Both the position numbers and the translations under genes were made by a program. A stretch of 14,392 bases of DNA from Muribaculaceae bacterium (GTDB taxonomy: Bacteria > Bacteroidota > Bacteroidia > Bacteroidales > Muribaculaceae): assembly GCA_009775195.1 (NCBI GenBank), contig VSPF01000070.1, forward strand, positions 1-14,392, given 5' to 3'. Below are positions 1 to 6,728 of this stretch, piece by piece. The notes below the pieces were generated by a model. That model was not told the DNA's origin. It did no database searches and saw only the letters and a list, made by a program, of their open reading frames with translations. Within the stretch, counting starts at the first letter, position 1; the number at the start of each line of letters is the position of its first letter.

Positions 1-1200
1 TTCTACGCCCTGCCCCAGTCGCCCCAGACACTGAAACAGCTGCTGATGGTCAGCGGTATCGACCGCTATTTCCAGATTGTGAAGTGCTTCCGCGACGAAG
101 ACCTGCGCGCCGACCGCCAGCCCGAGTTCACACAAATTGACTGCGAGATGAGCTTCGTAGAGCAAAACGACATCATCGAGCTCTTCGAGGGCATGGCCAA
201 ACACCTCTTCAAGGTAATTCGCGGTGTCGAACTCACCGAGCCCTTCCAGCGTATGCCCTGGGCCGACGCCATGAAATACTACGGCAGCGACAAACCCGAC
301 CTTCGCTTCGGTATGCGCTTCGTAGAATTGATGGACGTGCTCAAAGGCCACGGCTTCAGCGTGTTCGATAACGCGGCCTATATCGGCGGCATCTGCGCCC
401 CCGGTGCAGCCCACTACACACGCAAGCAGCTCGACGCCCTCACCGAGTATGTGAAGCGTCCGCAAATCGGCGCAAAGGGCATGGTCTATGCCCGCGTGGA
501 AGAAAACGGCAACGTGAAATCGAGCGTCGACAAATTCTACAGCCAGGAGACACTCCAGGAAATGGCCAAGGCCATGGATGCCAAACCGGGCGACCTGATA
601 CTCATCCTCAGCGGCGACGACGTGATGAAGACCCGCAAGCAGCTGTGCGAACTGCGCCTCGAAATGGGTCGCCAGCTCGGCCTTCGCGACAAAGACAGAT
701 TTGCCTGCCTGTGGGTAGTCGACTTCCCCATGTTTGAGTGGAGCGACGAAGAGCAGCGCCTTATGGCCATGCACCACCCCTTCACCCACCCCAAGGACGA
801 AGACATACCCATGCTCGACACCGACCCCGCCAGCGTGCGCGCCGATGCCTACGACATGGTAATCAACGGCGTAGAGGTCGGCGGCGGCTCAATCCGTATC
901 CACGACAGCGAGCTGCAGGCCAAGATGTTCGAAATCCTCGGCTTCACCCCCGAGAAGGCCCAGGAGCAGTTCGGCTTCCTGATGAACGCCTTCAAGTACG
1001 GCGCACCACCCCACGGCGGCCTTGCCTATGGTCTCGACCGCTGGGTAAGCCTCTTCGCCGGCCTCGACAGCATCCGCGACTGCATAGCCTTCCCCAAGAA
1101 TACCTCGGGCCGCGACGTGATGCTCGACGCCCCGGCACGTCTCGACCAGAAGCAGCTCGACGAGCTCAACCTCGCCGTGCTCGAGCCTAAGAAGAAATAA
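1..1200 (+). CDS. aspS: Aspartate--tRNA ligase, C-terminal 399 residues (5' end outside window)
   Basis: This class II aminoacyl-tRNA synthetase charges tRNA-Asp in the cytoplasm. The reading frame is open from base 1, so the gene begins upstream; the N-terminal anticodon-binding OB-fold and the first part of the catalytic domain are missing. Visible parts are the ATP-site block FYALPQSPQ at the very start, class II motif 2 (FRDEDLRADRQPEFTQID), the bacterial-type insertion domain in the middle, the GGSIRIHD block, and motif 3 (GLAYGLDRWVSLFAGLDSIRD) near the end. The C terminus is a lysine-rich tail. An internal ATG at 46 lies inside the conserved domain and is not the start. The stop is 5 bases before the next gene, so aspS and nif3 are probably co-transcribed. 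Identification is very secure from the motifs; only the missing N terminus is unseen. Confidence 0.97.
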   Translation, partial: FYALPQSPQTLKQLLMVSGIDRYFQIVKCFRDEDLRADRQPEFTQIDCEMSFVEQNDIIELFEGMAKHLFKVIRGVELTEPFQRMPWADAMKYYGSDKPDLRFGMRFVELMDVLKGHGFSVFDNAAYIGGICAPGAAHYTRKQLDALTEYVKRPQIGAKGMVYARVEENGNVKSSVDKFYSQETLQEMAKAMDAKPGDLILILSGDDVMKTRKQLCELRLEMGRQLGLRDKDRFACLWVVDFPMFEWSDEEQRLMAMHHPFTHPKDEDIPMLDTDPASVRADAYDMVINGVEVGGGSIRIHDSELQAKMFEILGFTPEKAQEQFGFLMNAFKYGAPPHGGLAYGLDRWVSLFAGLDSIRDCIAFPKNTSGRDVMLDAPARLDQKQLDELNLAVLEPKKK

Positions 1201-1205
1201 CGCTG

Positions 1206-2294
1206 ATGAAACTGAGCGCAATCATCAATGCCATCGAGGAGTTCGCGCCGCTGCCCCTACAGGAAAAATGGGACAACAGCGGCCTGCAAATCGGACTCCC
1301 CGACGGCAATGGCGAGGTGACAGGCGTGCTGATTTGCCTCGACACCACCGAGGAAATTGTTCGCGAGGCCGTCGCCAAGGGATGCAACCTCATCGTGAGC
1401 CACCATCCTCTGATTTTCAAGGGCTTCAAACACCTTACGGGCAGCACTCCGCAAGAAGCGGCGGCAGCGGCGGCAATCCGCGCCGGCGTGGCCGTCTACT
1501 CGGCCCATACGAGCCTCGACTCGACCATAGGCGGCGTATCGTATGCCATGGCCGCACGCCTCGGTGCCACCGTGAGCGGCGTCATAGCCCCGGCCGATGT
1601 AGAGTATTACACCGTGAGGGTGATTTGCACCCGCAGCCAGTCATCGGATGTGCGCCTGACGCTGCTCGGCCAGACCGAGAGCTGCACCTACAGCGACGTA
1701 GAGGGCGAAAGCATGGCCGCTCCCGTTGGCGACTTCGACCCCGCAGCGGGCCTCGACCTGCGCCACGAGCCTCTGACCTCGGTAAGCATCGACATCGACA
1801 GCCTCCGCCTCGGGGGCGCGCTACGTGCCCTCTCGGGCATGCCAGGCTACGACAAGATGGAAGTCACCGTGACACCCCAGCAGCGTCGCAGCCGCGACTA
1901 CGGTCTCGGCGTCTATGCCACCCTGCCCGACAGGGGCATGACCGGGGCCGAGTTCGCCGACCTCTTGCGCACCACCTTCGGCACAGCCTGCATCAAGGCA
2001 TCGGCGGCCTACAACCCCGGCATGAAGGTACGCCGCATCGCCCTCTGCGGCGGGTCGGCGCCCGACTTCATATCGCGTGCCAACGCCGCCGGAGTCGACG
2101 CCTATGTCACCGCCGATGTGCGCTACCACGACTTTGCCGATGCCGCCAATATGTCGACAGTCATATTCGACATAGGGCATTTCGAGAGCGAAAATTGCGC
2201 AAAAGACATTTTTTATCACGTTATTACAAAAAAATTCGCTAACTTTGCAGTCTATAAATCGGAAAAAGAAACAAATCCGGTAAAGTACCTGTAA
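1206..2294 (+). CDS. Nif3-like dinuclear metal centre protein (long form with insert)
   Basis: This 362-residue protein belongs to the Nif3/YbgI/DUF34 family, usually annotated as 'GTP cyclohydrolase 1 type 2 homolog'. Members form toroidal hexamers with a two-metal site; the cellular role is not settled. The metal ligands are visible: HHPLIF (H66, H67), AHTSLDS (H101, D105) and HFESE near the C terminus (H325, E327). The length fits the long form, in which a PII-like insert (roughly residues 130-240 here) splits the core, as in many Firmicutes and Bacteroidetes; short forms have about 250 residues. The ATG at 1206 lies 5 bases after aspS. The C-terminal strand (NFAVYKSEKETNPVKYL) resembles the conserved family end, so the gene is full length. 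Its last ~50 bases also carry a promoter for the next gene. Family assignment is firm; biochemical function is not. Confidence 0.93.
   Translation: MKLSAIINAIEEFAPLPLQEKWDNSGLQIGLPDGNGEVTGVLICLDTTEEIVREAVAKGCNLIVSHHPLIFKGFKHLTGSTPQEAAAAAAIRAGVAVYSAHTSLDSTIGGVSYAMAARLGATVSGVIAPADVEYYTVRVICTRSQSSDVRLTLLGQTESCTYSDVEGESMAAPVGDFDPAAGLDLRHEPLTSVSIDIDSLRLGGALRALSGMPGYDKMEVTVTPQQRRSRDYGLGVYATLPDRGMTGAEFADLLRTTFGTACIKASAAYNPGMKVRRIALCGGSAPDFISRANAAGVDAYVTADVRYHDFADAANMSTVIFDIGHFESENCAKDIFYHVITKKFANFAVYKSEKETNPVKYL
2236..2256 (+). promoter_or_regulatory. Putative promoter (-7 element) inside the end of the Nif3 gene
   Basis: TAACTTTG at 2240-2247, followed by C, matches the Bacteroidetes sigma-70-type -7 consensus TAnnTTTG. 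It sits in an AT-rich patch unlike the surrounding GC-rich coding sequence. I see no convincing -33 TTTG at the usual 19-21 base distance. Transcription would start near 2255, giving a leader of about 45 bases before the zinc-ribbon gene. The site overlaps the last coding codons of nif3. Confidence 0.5.
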
Positions 2295-2300
2295 TCATCT

Positions 2301-3080
2301 ATGGCAACAGATAAGAAACCCGAAGCTCCGCGCCCCGTCGACGAGCGCCTCAAAACCCTCTTCGAGCTCCAGACCATACTTACCGAAATCGACCGCATAC
2401 GCAACGTGCGTGGCGAGCTCCCCAAGGAAGTCCAGGACCTCGAGAACACCATCACGGGCCTTCACTCGCGCATCAAACGTTTTGAAGACGAAATCGAAGA
2501 CCTCAAGGCCAAGCGTGTCGCCGAGCTCAACAAGATAGAAAATAAAAAACTGCTGATTGACCGCTACCGCCAGCAGCTCGACAACGTGCGCAACAATCAC
2601 GAGTTCGACAACCTGACCAAGGAAATCGAATACGAAACCCTCGAAATCGAACTCGGTGAGAAAAACGTGGGCGAAATCGAGCGTTCGATTGACAACCGCA
2701 TGGCCGACATCGACAACACCAACCAGCAGATTGAGGGCCAGACCCACATCCTCAACGAGAAGAAGGCCGACCTCGACAACATCGTGAGCGAGACCCGCTC
2801 GGAAGAAGAAGCCCTCATCGCCCGCGCCAAGAGCCTCGAACCCCTTGTAGACGAGCGCACCCTCACAGCCTTCAAGCGCATCCGCAAGAACGCCCGCAAC
2901 GGCCTCGGGATTGTCGTTGTAGACCGCAACGCCTGCGGCGGCTGCTTCAACCGCATACCGCCACAAAAGCAGATTGATATCCGCACACACAAGAAAGTGA
3001 TTGTTTGCGAATATTGCGGCCGCATCATGATAGACCCCGAACTTGCCGCCGAAGCAAAGGCACTTCTGCCCAAGGAATAA
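2301..3080 (+). CDS. Coiled-coil protein with C-terminal C4 zinc ribbon
   Basis: This 259-residue cytoplasmic protein combines a long charged heptad-rich helical region (about residues 15-185, rich in E, K, D, I and L) with a C-terminal zinc ribbon. The zinc ligands are two CxxC knuckles, C212/C215 (CGGC) and C236/C239 (CEYC). This is the architecture of the C4-type zinc-ribbon family (zf-RING_7; HP0958/FlgZ in Helicobacter is the best-studied relative, an RNA- and protein-binding chaperone of flagellar genes). No flagellar genes are in view, so that specific role should not be transferred; binding of nucleic acid or a protein partner is an inference. The ATG lies 6 bases after the nif3 stop. 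From memory, Nif3 next to this zinc-ribbon protein is a recurring pair in Bacteroidetes and other phyla, which suggests a shared process. A strong terminator follows. Confidence 0.9.
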   Translation: MATDKKPEAPRPVDERLKTLFELQTILTEIDRIRNVRGELPKEVQDLENTITGLHSRIKRFEDEIEDLKAKRVAELNKIENKKLLIDRYRQQLDNVRNNHEFDNLTKEIEYETLEIELGEKNVGEIERSIDNRMADIDNTNQQIEGQTHILNEKKADLDNIVSETRSEEEALIARAKSLEPLVDERTLTAFKRIRKNARNGLGIVVVDRNACGGCFNRIPPQKQIDIRTHKKVIVCEYCGRIMIDPELAAEAKALLPKE

Positions 3081-3101
3081 ACATTCAGACTTTTCATAAG
3101 G

Positions 3102-3142
3102 CTCGGAGAGGATAAATCCATATCCTCTCCGAGTTGTTTTTT
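3102..3142 (+). terminator. Rho-independent terminator after the zinc-ribbon gene
   Basis: A perfect 13-bp stem (CTCGGAGAGGATA at 3102-3114 pairing with 3121-3133) encloses a 6-base loop and is followed at once by TTGTTTTTT (3134-3142). It lies 21 bases after the stop codon and closes the aspS-nif3-zinc-ribbon unit. On the minus strand the stem is not followed by a U tract, so it should act in the plus direction only. Confidence 0.95.
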
Positions 3143-3328
3143 ACAAGATACGATGCGTTCATCCATGCCGCGTCCCTACTATGTAGTGCTGTTTAACCAC
3201 AATGTCAATGTACGCTTAAAACAGATGAAAAAGAATAACCGTTGCAAAGTTACAATGACCCCATGATAAAATCTTCTGCTTTTTTCAACACTATTGAAAA
3301 ACAACGTGTCAACTCAGTTTTTCCTTTG
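3143..3328. other. AT-rich non-coding gap upstream of hicAB
   Basis: About 190 bases hold no credible ORF on either strand. Base composition drops sharply compared with the GC-rich genes to the left. Two structures stand out: a minus-strand TAACTTTG (-7 type) at 3245-3252 with no gene in front of it, and an inverted repeat TTTTTCAA/TTGAAAAA (arms 3281-3288 and 3294-3301, 5-base loop). The repeat lacks a following U tract on either strand, so it is not an obvious terminator. The stretch may be decayed sequence brought in with the toxin-antitoxin pair. Confidence 0.5.
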
Positions 3329-3333
3329 GATAT

Positions 3334-3371
3334 TTTGCTATAATAATTAATAGCATTATATTTGCATAATG
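3334..3371 (+). promoter_or_regulatory. hicA promoter with two overlapping inverted repeats
   Basis: TTTG at 3334-3337 and TATATTTG at 3357-3364, separated by 19 bases, match the Bacteroidetes -33/-7 consensus (TTTG, about 19-21 bases, TAnnTTTG). Two inverted repeats lie on it: TGCTAT/ATAGCA (3336-3341 and 3350-3355) between the two elements, and CATTAT/ATAATG (3354-3359 and 3366-3371) across the -7 element. Their placement suits a repressor operator, and HicB antitoxins with a DNA-binding tail are known autorepressors; binding here is inference. Confidence 0.7.
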
Positions 3372-3388
3372 AATTGAGACTCGGTACT

Positions 3389-3583
3389 ATGAAATACAAC
3401 GAACTACATAAACTTCTTCGGGAAATAGGTTGCTACCCAATGAAAGGAAAGCAGATAGCCGGACATCCGGCATGGTTCAGCCCCGTAACCGGCCGTGTTT
3501 TCCCTACCAGCCATCACGGGAGCGAAGAAGTTAAACGTGGTACGCTCAAAAATATACTCCGTGATTCAGGTCTCAAACTCTAA
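3389..3583 (+). CDS. hicA: HicA-family toxin (type II toxin-antitoxin, putative mRNA interferase)
   Basis: This 64-residue basic protein has the size and layout of HicA, a small dsRBD-like-fold ribonuclease that cleaves mRNA and tmRNA when free of its antitoxin. Visible features are the N-terminal helix with ELHKLLREIGCY, the G25-H26 block that supplies the catalytic histidine in the family, the strand pair WFSPVTGRVFPTSHHG, and the ending GTLKNILRDSGL, typical of HicA. I chose the ATG at 3389, giving MKYNEL, over the TTG at 3362 because the earlier codon lies inside the promoter's -7 element. The toxin gene comes first and the antitoxin second, as in most hicAB loci. Base composition is lower in GC than the flanking housekeeping genes, consistent with horizontal acquisition. 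The family call is strong; activity is untested. Confidence 0.88.
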   Translation: MKYNELHKLLREIGCYPMKGKQIAGHPAWFSPVTGRVFPTSHHGSEEVKRGTLKNILRDSGLKL

Positions 3584-3596
3584 AAAGTGATATAAC

Positions 3597-3628
3597 TATT
3601 GCCTTTAACCAAATAATCGATAAAATTG
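3597..3628 (+). promoter_or_regulatory. Putative second promoter, driving hicB alone
   Basis: In the 68-base hicA-hicB gap, TATTG (3597-3601) and TAAAATTG (3621-3628) are separated by 19 bases, close to the Bacteroidetes -33/-7 pair but with one mismatch in each element. Transcription would start near 3635, about 17 bases before the hicB ATG. The heptamer AATAGCA recurs at 3640-3646, as in the hicA promoter (3349-3355). Such an antitoxin-only promoter is known in the E. coli hicAB locus. Confidence 0.45.
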
Positions 3629-3651
3629 TTATTAAAATAAATAGCAAAATT

Positions 3652-4059
3652 ATGGAAACTATAAAAGTCTACATTGTACGAGAAAGCGACGGAACTTACT
3701 CTTCATATATGGATGATAAAAACAATCTGCCTTATGGACTTGTCGGGGAAGGCTCTACTGTTGCCGAGGCGATAGATGAGTGGAATATGGCTTACAACGA
3801 TATGCGTAAATTATTTGAAGAAGAAGGCAGGGAGTTTGTCGAAGCTCGATTCTCGTTCGCATACGATGTGCCATCGTTTCTTCTCTACTATGCCGGGAAA
3901 CTGACCTATGCCGGCCTCGCCAAGCTCACCGGAGTCTCGGCTGCCCAACTTTCGCAGTATGCCAACGGCTATCGTAATCCGTCACCTAAAACTACCGCTA
4001 AAATACAAACGGCATTGCATGACTTCGGTCAAGAGTTAAGCCAATTACAGCTCATTTGA
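3652..4059 (+). CDS. hicB: HicB-family antitoxin with C-terminal helix-turn-helix
   Basis: This 135-residue protein is the likely partner of the HicA upstream. Residues 1-65 form the HicB partial RNase-H-like fold (IKVYIVRESDGTYSSYM, then GLVGEGSTVAEAIDEWNMAY), which masks the toxin's active site. Residues 84-125 (LTYAGLAKLTGVSAAQLSQY, then NPSPKTTAKIQTALHDFG) form an XRE-like helix-turn-helix, so it should also bind DNA and repress its own locus. The unusually long gap to hicA (68 bases rather than an overlap) holds a possible second promoter. Codon choice has more A/T in third positions than the neighbours. No clear terminator follows, so hicAB transcripts could run into the flavodiiron gene. 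The pairing with hicA and the domain order make the call secure. Confidence 0.9.
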   Translation: METIKVYIVRESDGTYSSYMDDKNNLPYGLVGEGSTVAEAIDEWNMAYNDMRKLFEEEGREFVEARFSFAYDVPSFLLYYAGKLTYAGLAKLTGVSAAQLSQYANGYRNPSPKTTAKIQTALHDFGQELSQLQLI

Positions 4060-4104
4060 TTTGAACAATACGATTTTTTAGACGAGGCATTAGCGGGGTA
4101 TGCC

Positions 4105-4122
4105 TAAATTTGCGTAAATTTG
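4105..4122 (+). promoter_or_regulatory. Tandem -7 elements of the flavodiiron gene
   Basis: Two identical TAAATTTG elements lie at 4105-4112 and 4115-4122, as a direct 10-base repeat (TAAATTTGCG). Each matches TAnnTTTG. No strong -33 TTTG is seen at standard spacing; TTTTTTA at 4074-4080 is the nearest T-rich tract. Using the second element, the leader would be only about a dozen bases. Confidence 0.55.
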
Positions 4123-4140
4123 CGGAGCAAAATCAGGATT

Positions 4141-5307
4141 ATGGTCACACTTAGCCCCACCACGCGCTTTGTAGGCGTAGAAGACGATAATTTGGACCTT
4201 TTCGAAGGCCAATACCCCCTGCCGAAGGGTGTATCGTATAACTCATATCTCATCAGCACCGCAGAGAAGATTGCCGTCATCGATGCCGTAGACCGCCGTC
4301 GTTGCGACGACTGGCTTGCCAACCTCGTCGAAGCCCTCAGCGGCAGCACCCCCGACTACCTGGTCATACAGCACGTCGAGCCCGACCATTCGGGTAGCAT
4401 CGATATGTTCCTCAAGCAGTATCCCACGACCCGGGTCGTTGCCACGGCAAAGGCTGTTGAGATGCTGGGCAACTTCTTTGAAAACGTTGACTTTGCCTCG
4501 CGCAGCATAGTGGTCAAAGACGGCGACACATTAGACCTTGGCGGAGTGACGCTCGAGTTCGTGACCGCGCCGATGGTACACTGGCCCGAGGTGATGCTGA
4601 CCCTCAATACCACCGAGGGCATACTCTTCTCGGCCGACGCTTTCGGGTCGTTCGCCATGTACTCGTCGACCGGTGCGTGGGACGACGAGGCCCGTCGCTA
4701 CTACTGCAACATCGTGGGCAAATACGGCGTGAGCGTGCAAAACCTGCTTAAGAAACTCGCCAAGCGCGAAATCAAGACTATAGCCCCTCTCCACGGCCCC
4801 GTGCTGAGCGAAAACCTCGGCCACTACATCAGCCTCTATGACAGGTGGAGCCGCTACGAGCCCGAAACCGAGGGCGTGCTTGTGGCCTACGCCTCAATCT
4901 ATGGCGGTACGGCGCAGGCAGCCCGACGCCTCGCCTCGATGCTCGAAGAGGCCGGTGCCGGCGAGGTGGTGCCTTTCGACCTGTGCCGTCACGACGTGTC
5001 GTATGCCGTGGCCGAGTCGTTCCGCCTGAGCCACCTGGCACTTTGCAGCGTGACATACGACGGCGACCTCTTCCCGGCCATGCACACCTACCTGCACCAC
5101 ATAGCGGCCAAGAACCTGCAAAACCGCGTTGTGGGCCTTGTAGAAAACGGCTCGTGGACGCCGCTTGCAGCGCGCCTGATGACAGCCGCCGTAGGCCAGA
5201 TGCGCAATATGACCATCGTAACACCCGTAGTCACCCTGCACAGCCGCCTTCACGAAAGCGACCTCGAAGCACTTAGCAACTTGGCTCACGAATTAGCTAA
5301 GGCTTAA
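4141..5307 (+). CDS. Flavodiiron protein (A-type flavoprotein; O2/NO reductase)
   Basis: This 388-residue cytoplasmic protein has the two domains of FprA/flavodiiron enzymes. Residues 1-240 form a metallo-beta-lactamase-like domain with the diiron ligands: H78, E80, D82 and H83 in QHVEPDHSGS, then H147 (MVHWPE), D166 (SADAFGS) and H218 (APLHGPV). From about residue 245 a flavodoxin domain follows with the FMN phosphate loop ASIYGGTAQA. The family reduces oxygen to water and/or nitric oxide to N2O and protects anaerobes; electrons normally come from rubredoxin or a reductase, none of which is encoded nearby. No extra C-terminal rubredoxin or NADH-oxidoreductase domain is present, so it is the simple class. 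I chose the ATG at 4141 because the alternative TTG at 4120 overlaps the second -7 element. The stop overlaps the stop of the convergent flippase gene. Confidence 0.95.
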   Translation: MVTLSPTTRFVGVEDDNLDLFEGQYPLPKGVSYNSYLISTAEKIAVIDAVDRRRCDDWLANLVEALSGSTPDYLVIQHVEPDHSGSIDMFLKQYPTTRVVATAKAVEMLGNFFENVDFASRSIVVKDGDTLDLGGVTLEFVTAPMVHWPEVMLTLNTTEGILFSADAFGSFAMYSSTGAWDDEARRYYCNIVGKYGVSVQNLLKKLAKREIKTIAPLHGPVLSENLGHYISLYDRWSRYEPETEGVLVAYASIYGGTAQAARRLASMLEEAGAGEVVPFDLCRHDVSYAVAESFRLSHLALCSVTYDGDLFPAMHTYLHHIAAKNLQNRVVGLVENGSWTPLAARLMTAAVGQMRNMTIVTPVVTLHSRLHESDLEALSNLAHELAKA

Positions 5308-6728
5308 GCTATAATTCGGCGGTAGGCGAGGACGGTGGCCGGGAGGGCGAGGACGAGTGGCGCCCAGAAGCCAAGGAGCTTGTCGAGGCAGAGGGCGACG
5401 GAGGCGATGGCGACTGACAGTAGCACCAAGGGTGCTATGCCACGCCGCAGACGAAGGCCGTAGCGCAGCCGGTAGACGAGGTAGCAGACAGCCGTATAAA
5501 CCGCATACCAGGCGATATAGGCCACGCCGAGGCCTACATAACCGTAATGCTGACACAAGGGTATGTTGAGGGCCAGGTACACCACCGCGCTCGACACCTC
5601 GGTCAGCACATATACGCGGCCATCGCCCCTGGCGAGGATAACATATGCCATGCACCATGAGGCACCGCGCAGACTGACACCTATGATAGCCAGGCCGATA
5701 TACGGCACGGCGCGGTAGAACTCGCTGGTATATAAGAGCGAGACAATCAGCTCCTTTGAGGCAATAAACACCAAAGTTACGGGTATAAGCACCCACAGGG
5801 CGGTTTTGATTTCGTGCGACACGACAATCTCGGTGCGCATAGAGCTGCCCGCCACCGACGACAGGCGCGGATAATACTCCATGGCGATTGCAGTGAAAAT
5901 CATGCCTACATAGGAGTTTACAAGCGTATAACCGGCCTGGTATATGCCGACGGCATCTTTGCCGCCGTAGTGGTTGAGCCACACCGCGAATATATACGAT
6001 GCAAGCAGCGTGACACCCATGCTTACGGTCATGTACATGCCGAGCGACAACATGCCCCGGGCCTCGCCCCATGCCTGTCGCAGTCCGATGCGCAGTGTCA
6101 TGACATCTTTGACCCGAAATACAAAGGCATAGAGGCAGTTGCTTGCCGCAAAAACTATCATCACCGGCACTATGCCTGACGACCTGAGGAAATAGAAGAG
6201 TGGTATTGCCGCCAAAGTCGCCGTGAGCGAGGCAAAGAGCGTGCTGGTAGCAAGAGATTTAAGCCTGTCGAGGCCCTGCATCACAGCCCATTCGCCCAAA
6301 GCCAGGGCCGACAGCAGCAGCATGACCGACAAGGCCGCAAAAGCCAGGGTGTGGGTATTGTCGCCAAAAGTAACAAGGCCGAGCAGCGGCGAGGCAAGGA
6401 GAACAAGCAGCATACCCACCACGCCCAAGAGCAATGCTATACGGCGCGTTACGGCGACCACGAGGGCCTTGTCGCGACTTGTCGATATGTCGCGCACGGC
6501 ACTCTGGCGCAGATTGAGCTGCGTGGTGTTGGAGAGTAAATCGATAGTAGAATTGTAGAGCGTAATCAAGCCGACTCCGGCCGGCCCTATCCATAGGGCG
6601 ACAAACTTGGCGCGAAAGACCGAGCATATGATTGTCACGGCCTGAACTCCGCCGAACACGCTCAGGGCCTTAAGCACCTTTGCCGTGGTGGCAGAGCGGA
6701 CGGTTTTGGTCTTTAGCGTCGGAGCCAT
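5304..6728 (-). CDS. Wzx-type polysaccharide flippase (O-antigen translocase family)
   Basis: This 474-residue integral membrane protein is almost entirely hydrophobic helices, about 12 by eye (for example around residues 95-120, 127-150, 165-182, 185-205, 235-252, 310-335, 341-365, 372-392, 397-420 and 430-465). It resembles the MATE-like polysaccharide transporter group close to WzxE/O-antigen translocases: GPAGVGLITLYNS near the first loop and the AMEYYPRLS motif at about 282-290. It would flip an undecaprenyl-linked oligosaccharide across the inner membrane. No glycosyltransferase lies in view, so the substrate cannot be named. The start ATG lies 16 bases inside the end of the EnvC-like gene, implying translational coupling. 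This is the last gene of the directon, and its stop overlaps the stop of the flavodiiron gene on the other strand; I see no U-tract terminator there. Confidence 0.88.
   Translation of the reverse strand: MAPTLKTKTVRSATTAKVLKALSVFGGVQAVTIICSVFRAKFVALWIGPAGVGLITLYNSTIDLLSNTTQLNLRQSAVRDISTSRDKALVVAVTRRIALLLGVVGMLLVLLASPLLGLVTFGDNTHTLAFAALSVMLLLSALALGEWAVMQGLDRLKSLATSTLFASLTATLAAIPLFYFLRSSGIVPVMIVFAASNCLYAFVFRVKDVMTLRIGLRQAWGEARGMLSLGMYMTVSMGVTLLASYIFAVWLNHYGGKDAVGIYQAGYTLVNSYVGMIFTAIAMEYYPRLSSVAGSSMRTEIVVSHEIKTALWVLIPVTLVFIASKELIVSLLYTSEFYRAVPYIGLAIIGVSLRGASWCMAYVILARGDGRVYVLTEVSSAVVYLALNIPLCQHYGYVGLGVAYIAWYAVYTAVCYLVYRLRYGLRLRRGIAPLVLLSVAIASVALCLDKLLGFWAPLVLALPATVLAYRRIIA

Noticed and set aside
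1268..2242. 324-codon plus-strand frame inside the Nif3 gene
   Set aside because: It is an arginine- and proline-rich shifted frame of nif3 with no recognisable domain; the nif3 frame carries the metal ligands.
2295..2990. 231-codon open frame on the minus strand opposite the zinc-ribbon gene
   Set aside because: It mirrors the coding strand; its valine/leucine/phenylalanine-rich product is the antisense of charged heptads. No promoter or family resemblance, and the plus-strand gene has clear zinc-binding motifs.
3281..3301. Inverted repeat TTTTTCAA/TTGAAAAA as a terminator
   Set aside because: The stem is only A/T-rich and no U tract follows on either strand; a strong terminator already exists at 3102-3142.
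3362..3388. TTG start at 3362 for HicA, nine residues longer
   Set aside because: The codon lies inside the -7 element of the promoter; the added residues do not match the family, and an ATG follows at 3389.
4120..4140. TTG start at 4120 for the flavodiiron protein
   Set aside because: It overlaps the second -7 element and adds seven residues not seen in the family; ATG at 4141 is preferred.
5293..6072. 259-codon minus-strand frame within the flippase gene
   Set aside because: It overlaps the flippase on the same strand in another frame, with a composition rich in R, C and H typical of a shifted frame. The flippase frame has coherent membrane helices.
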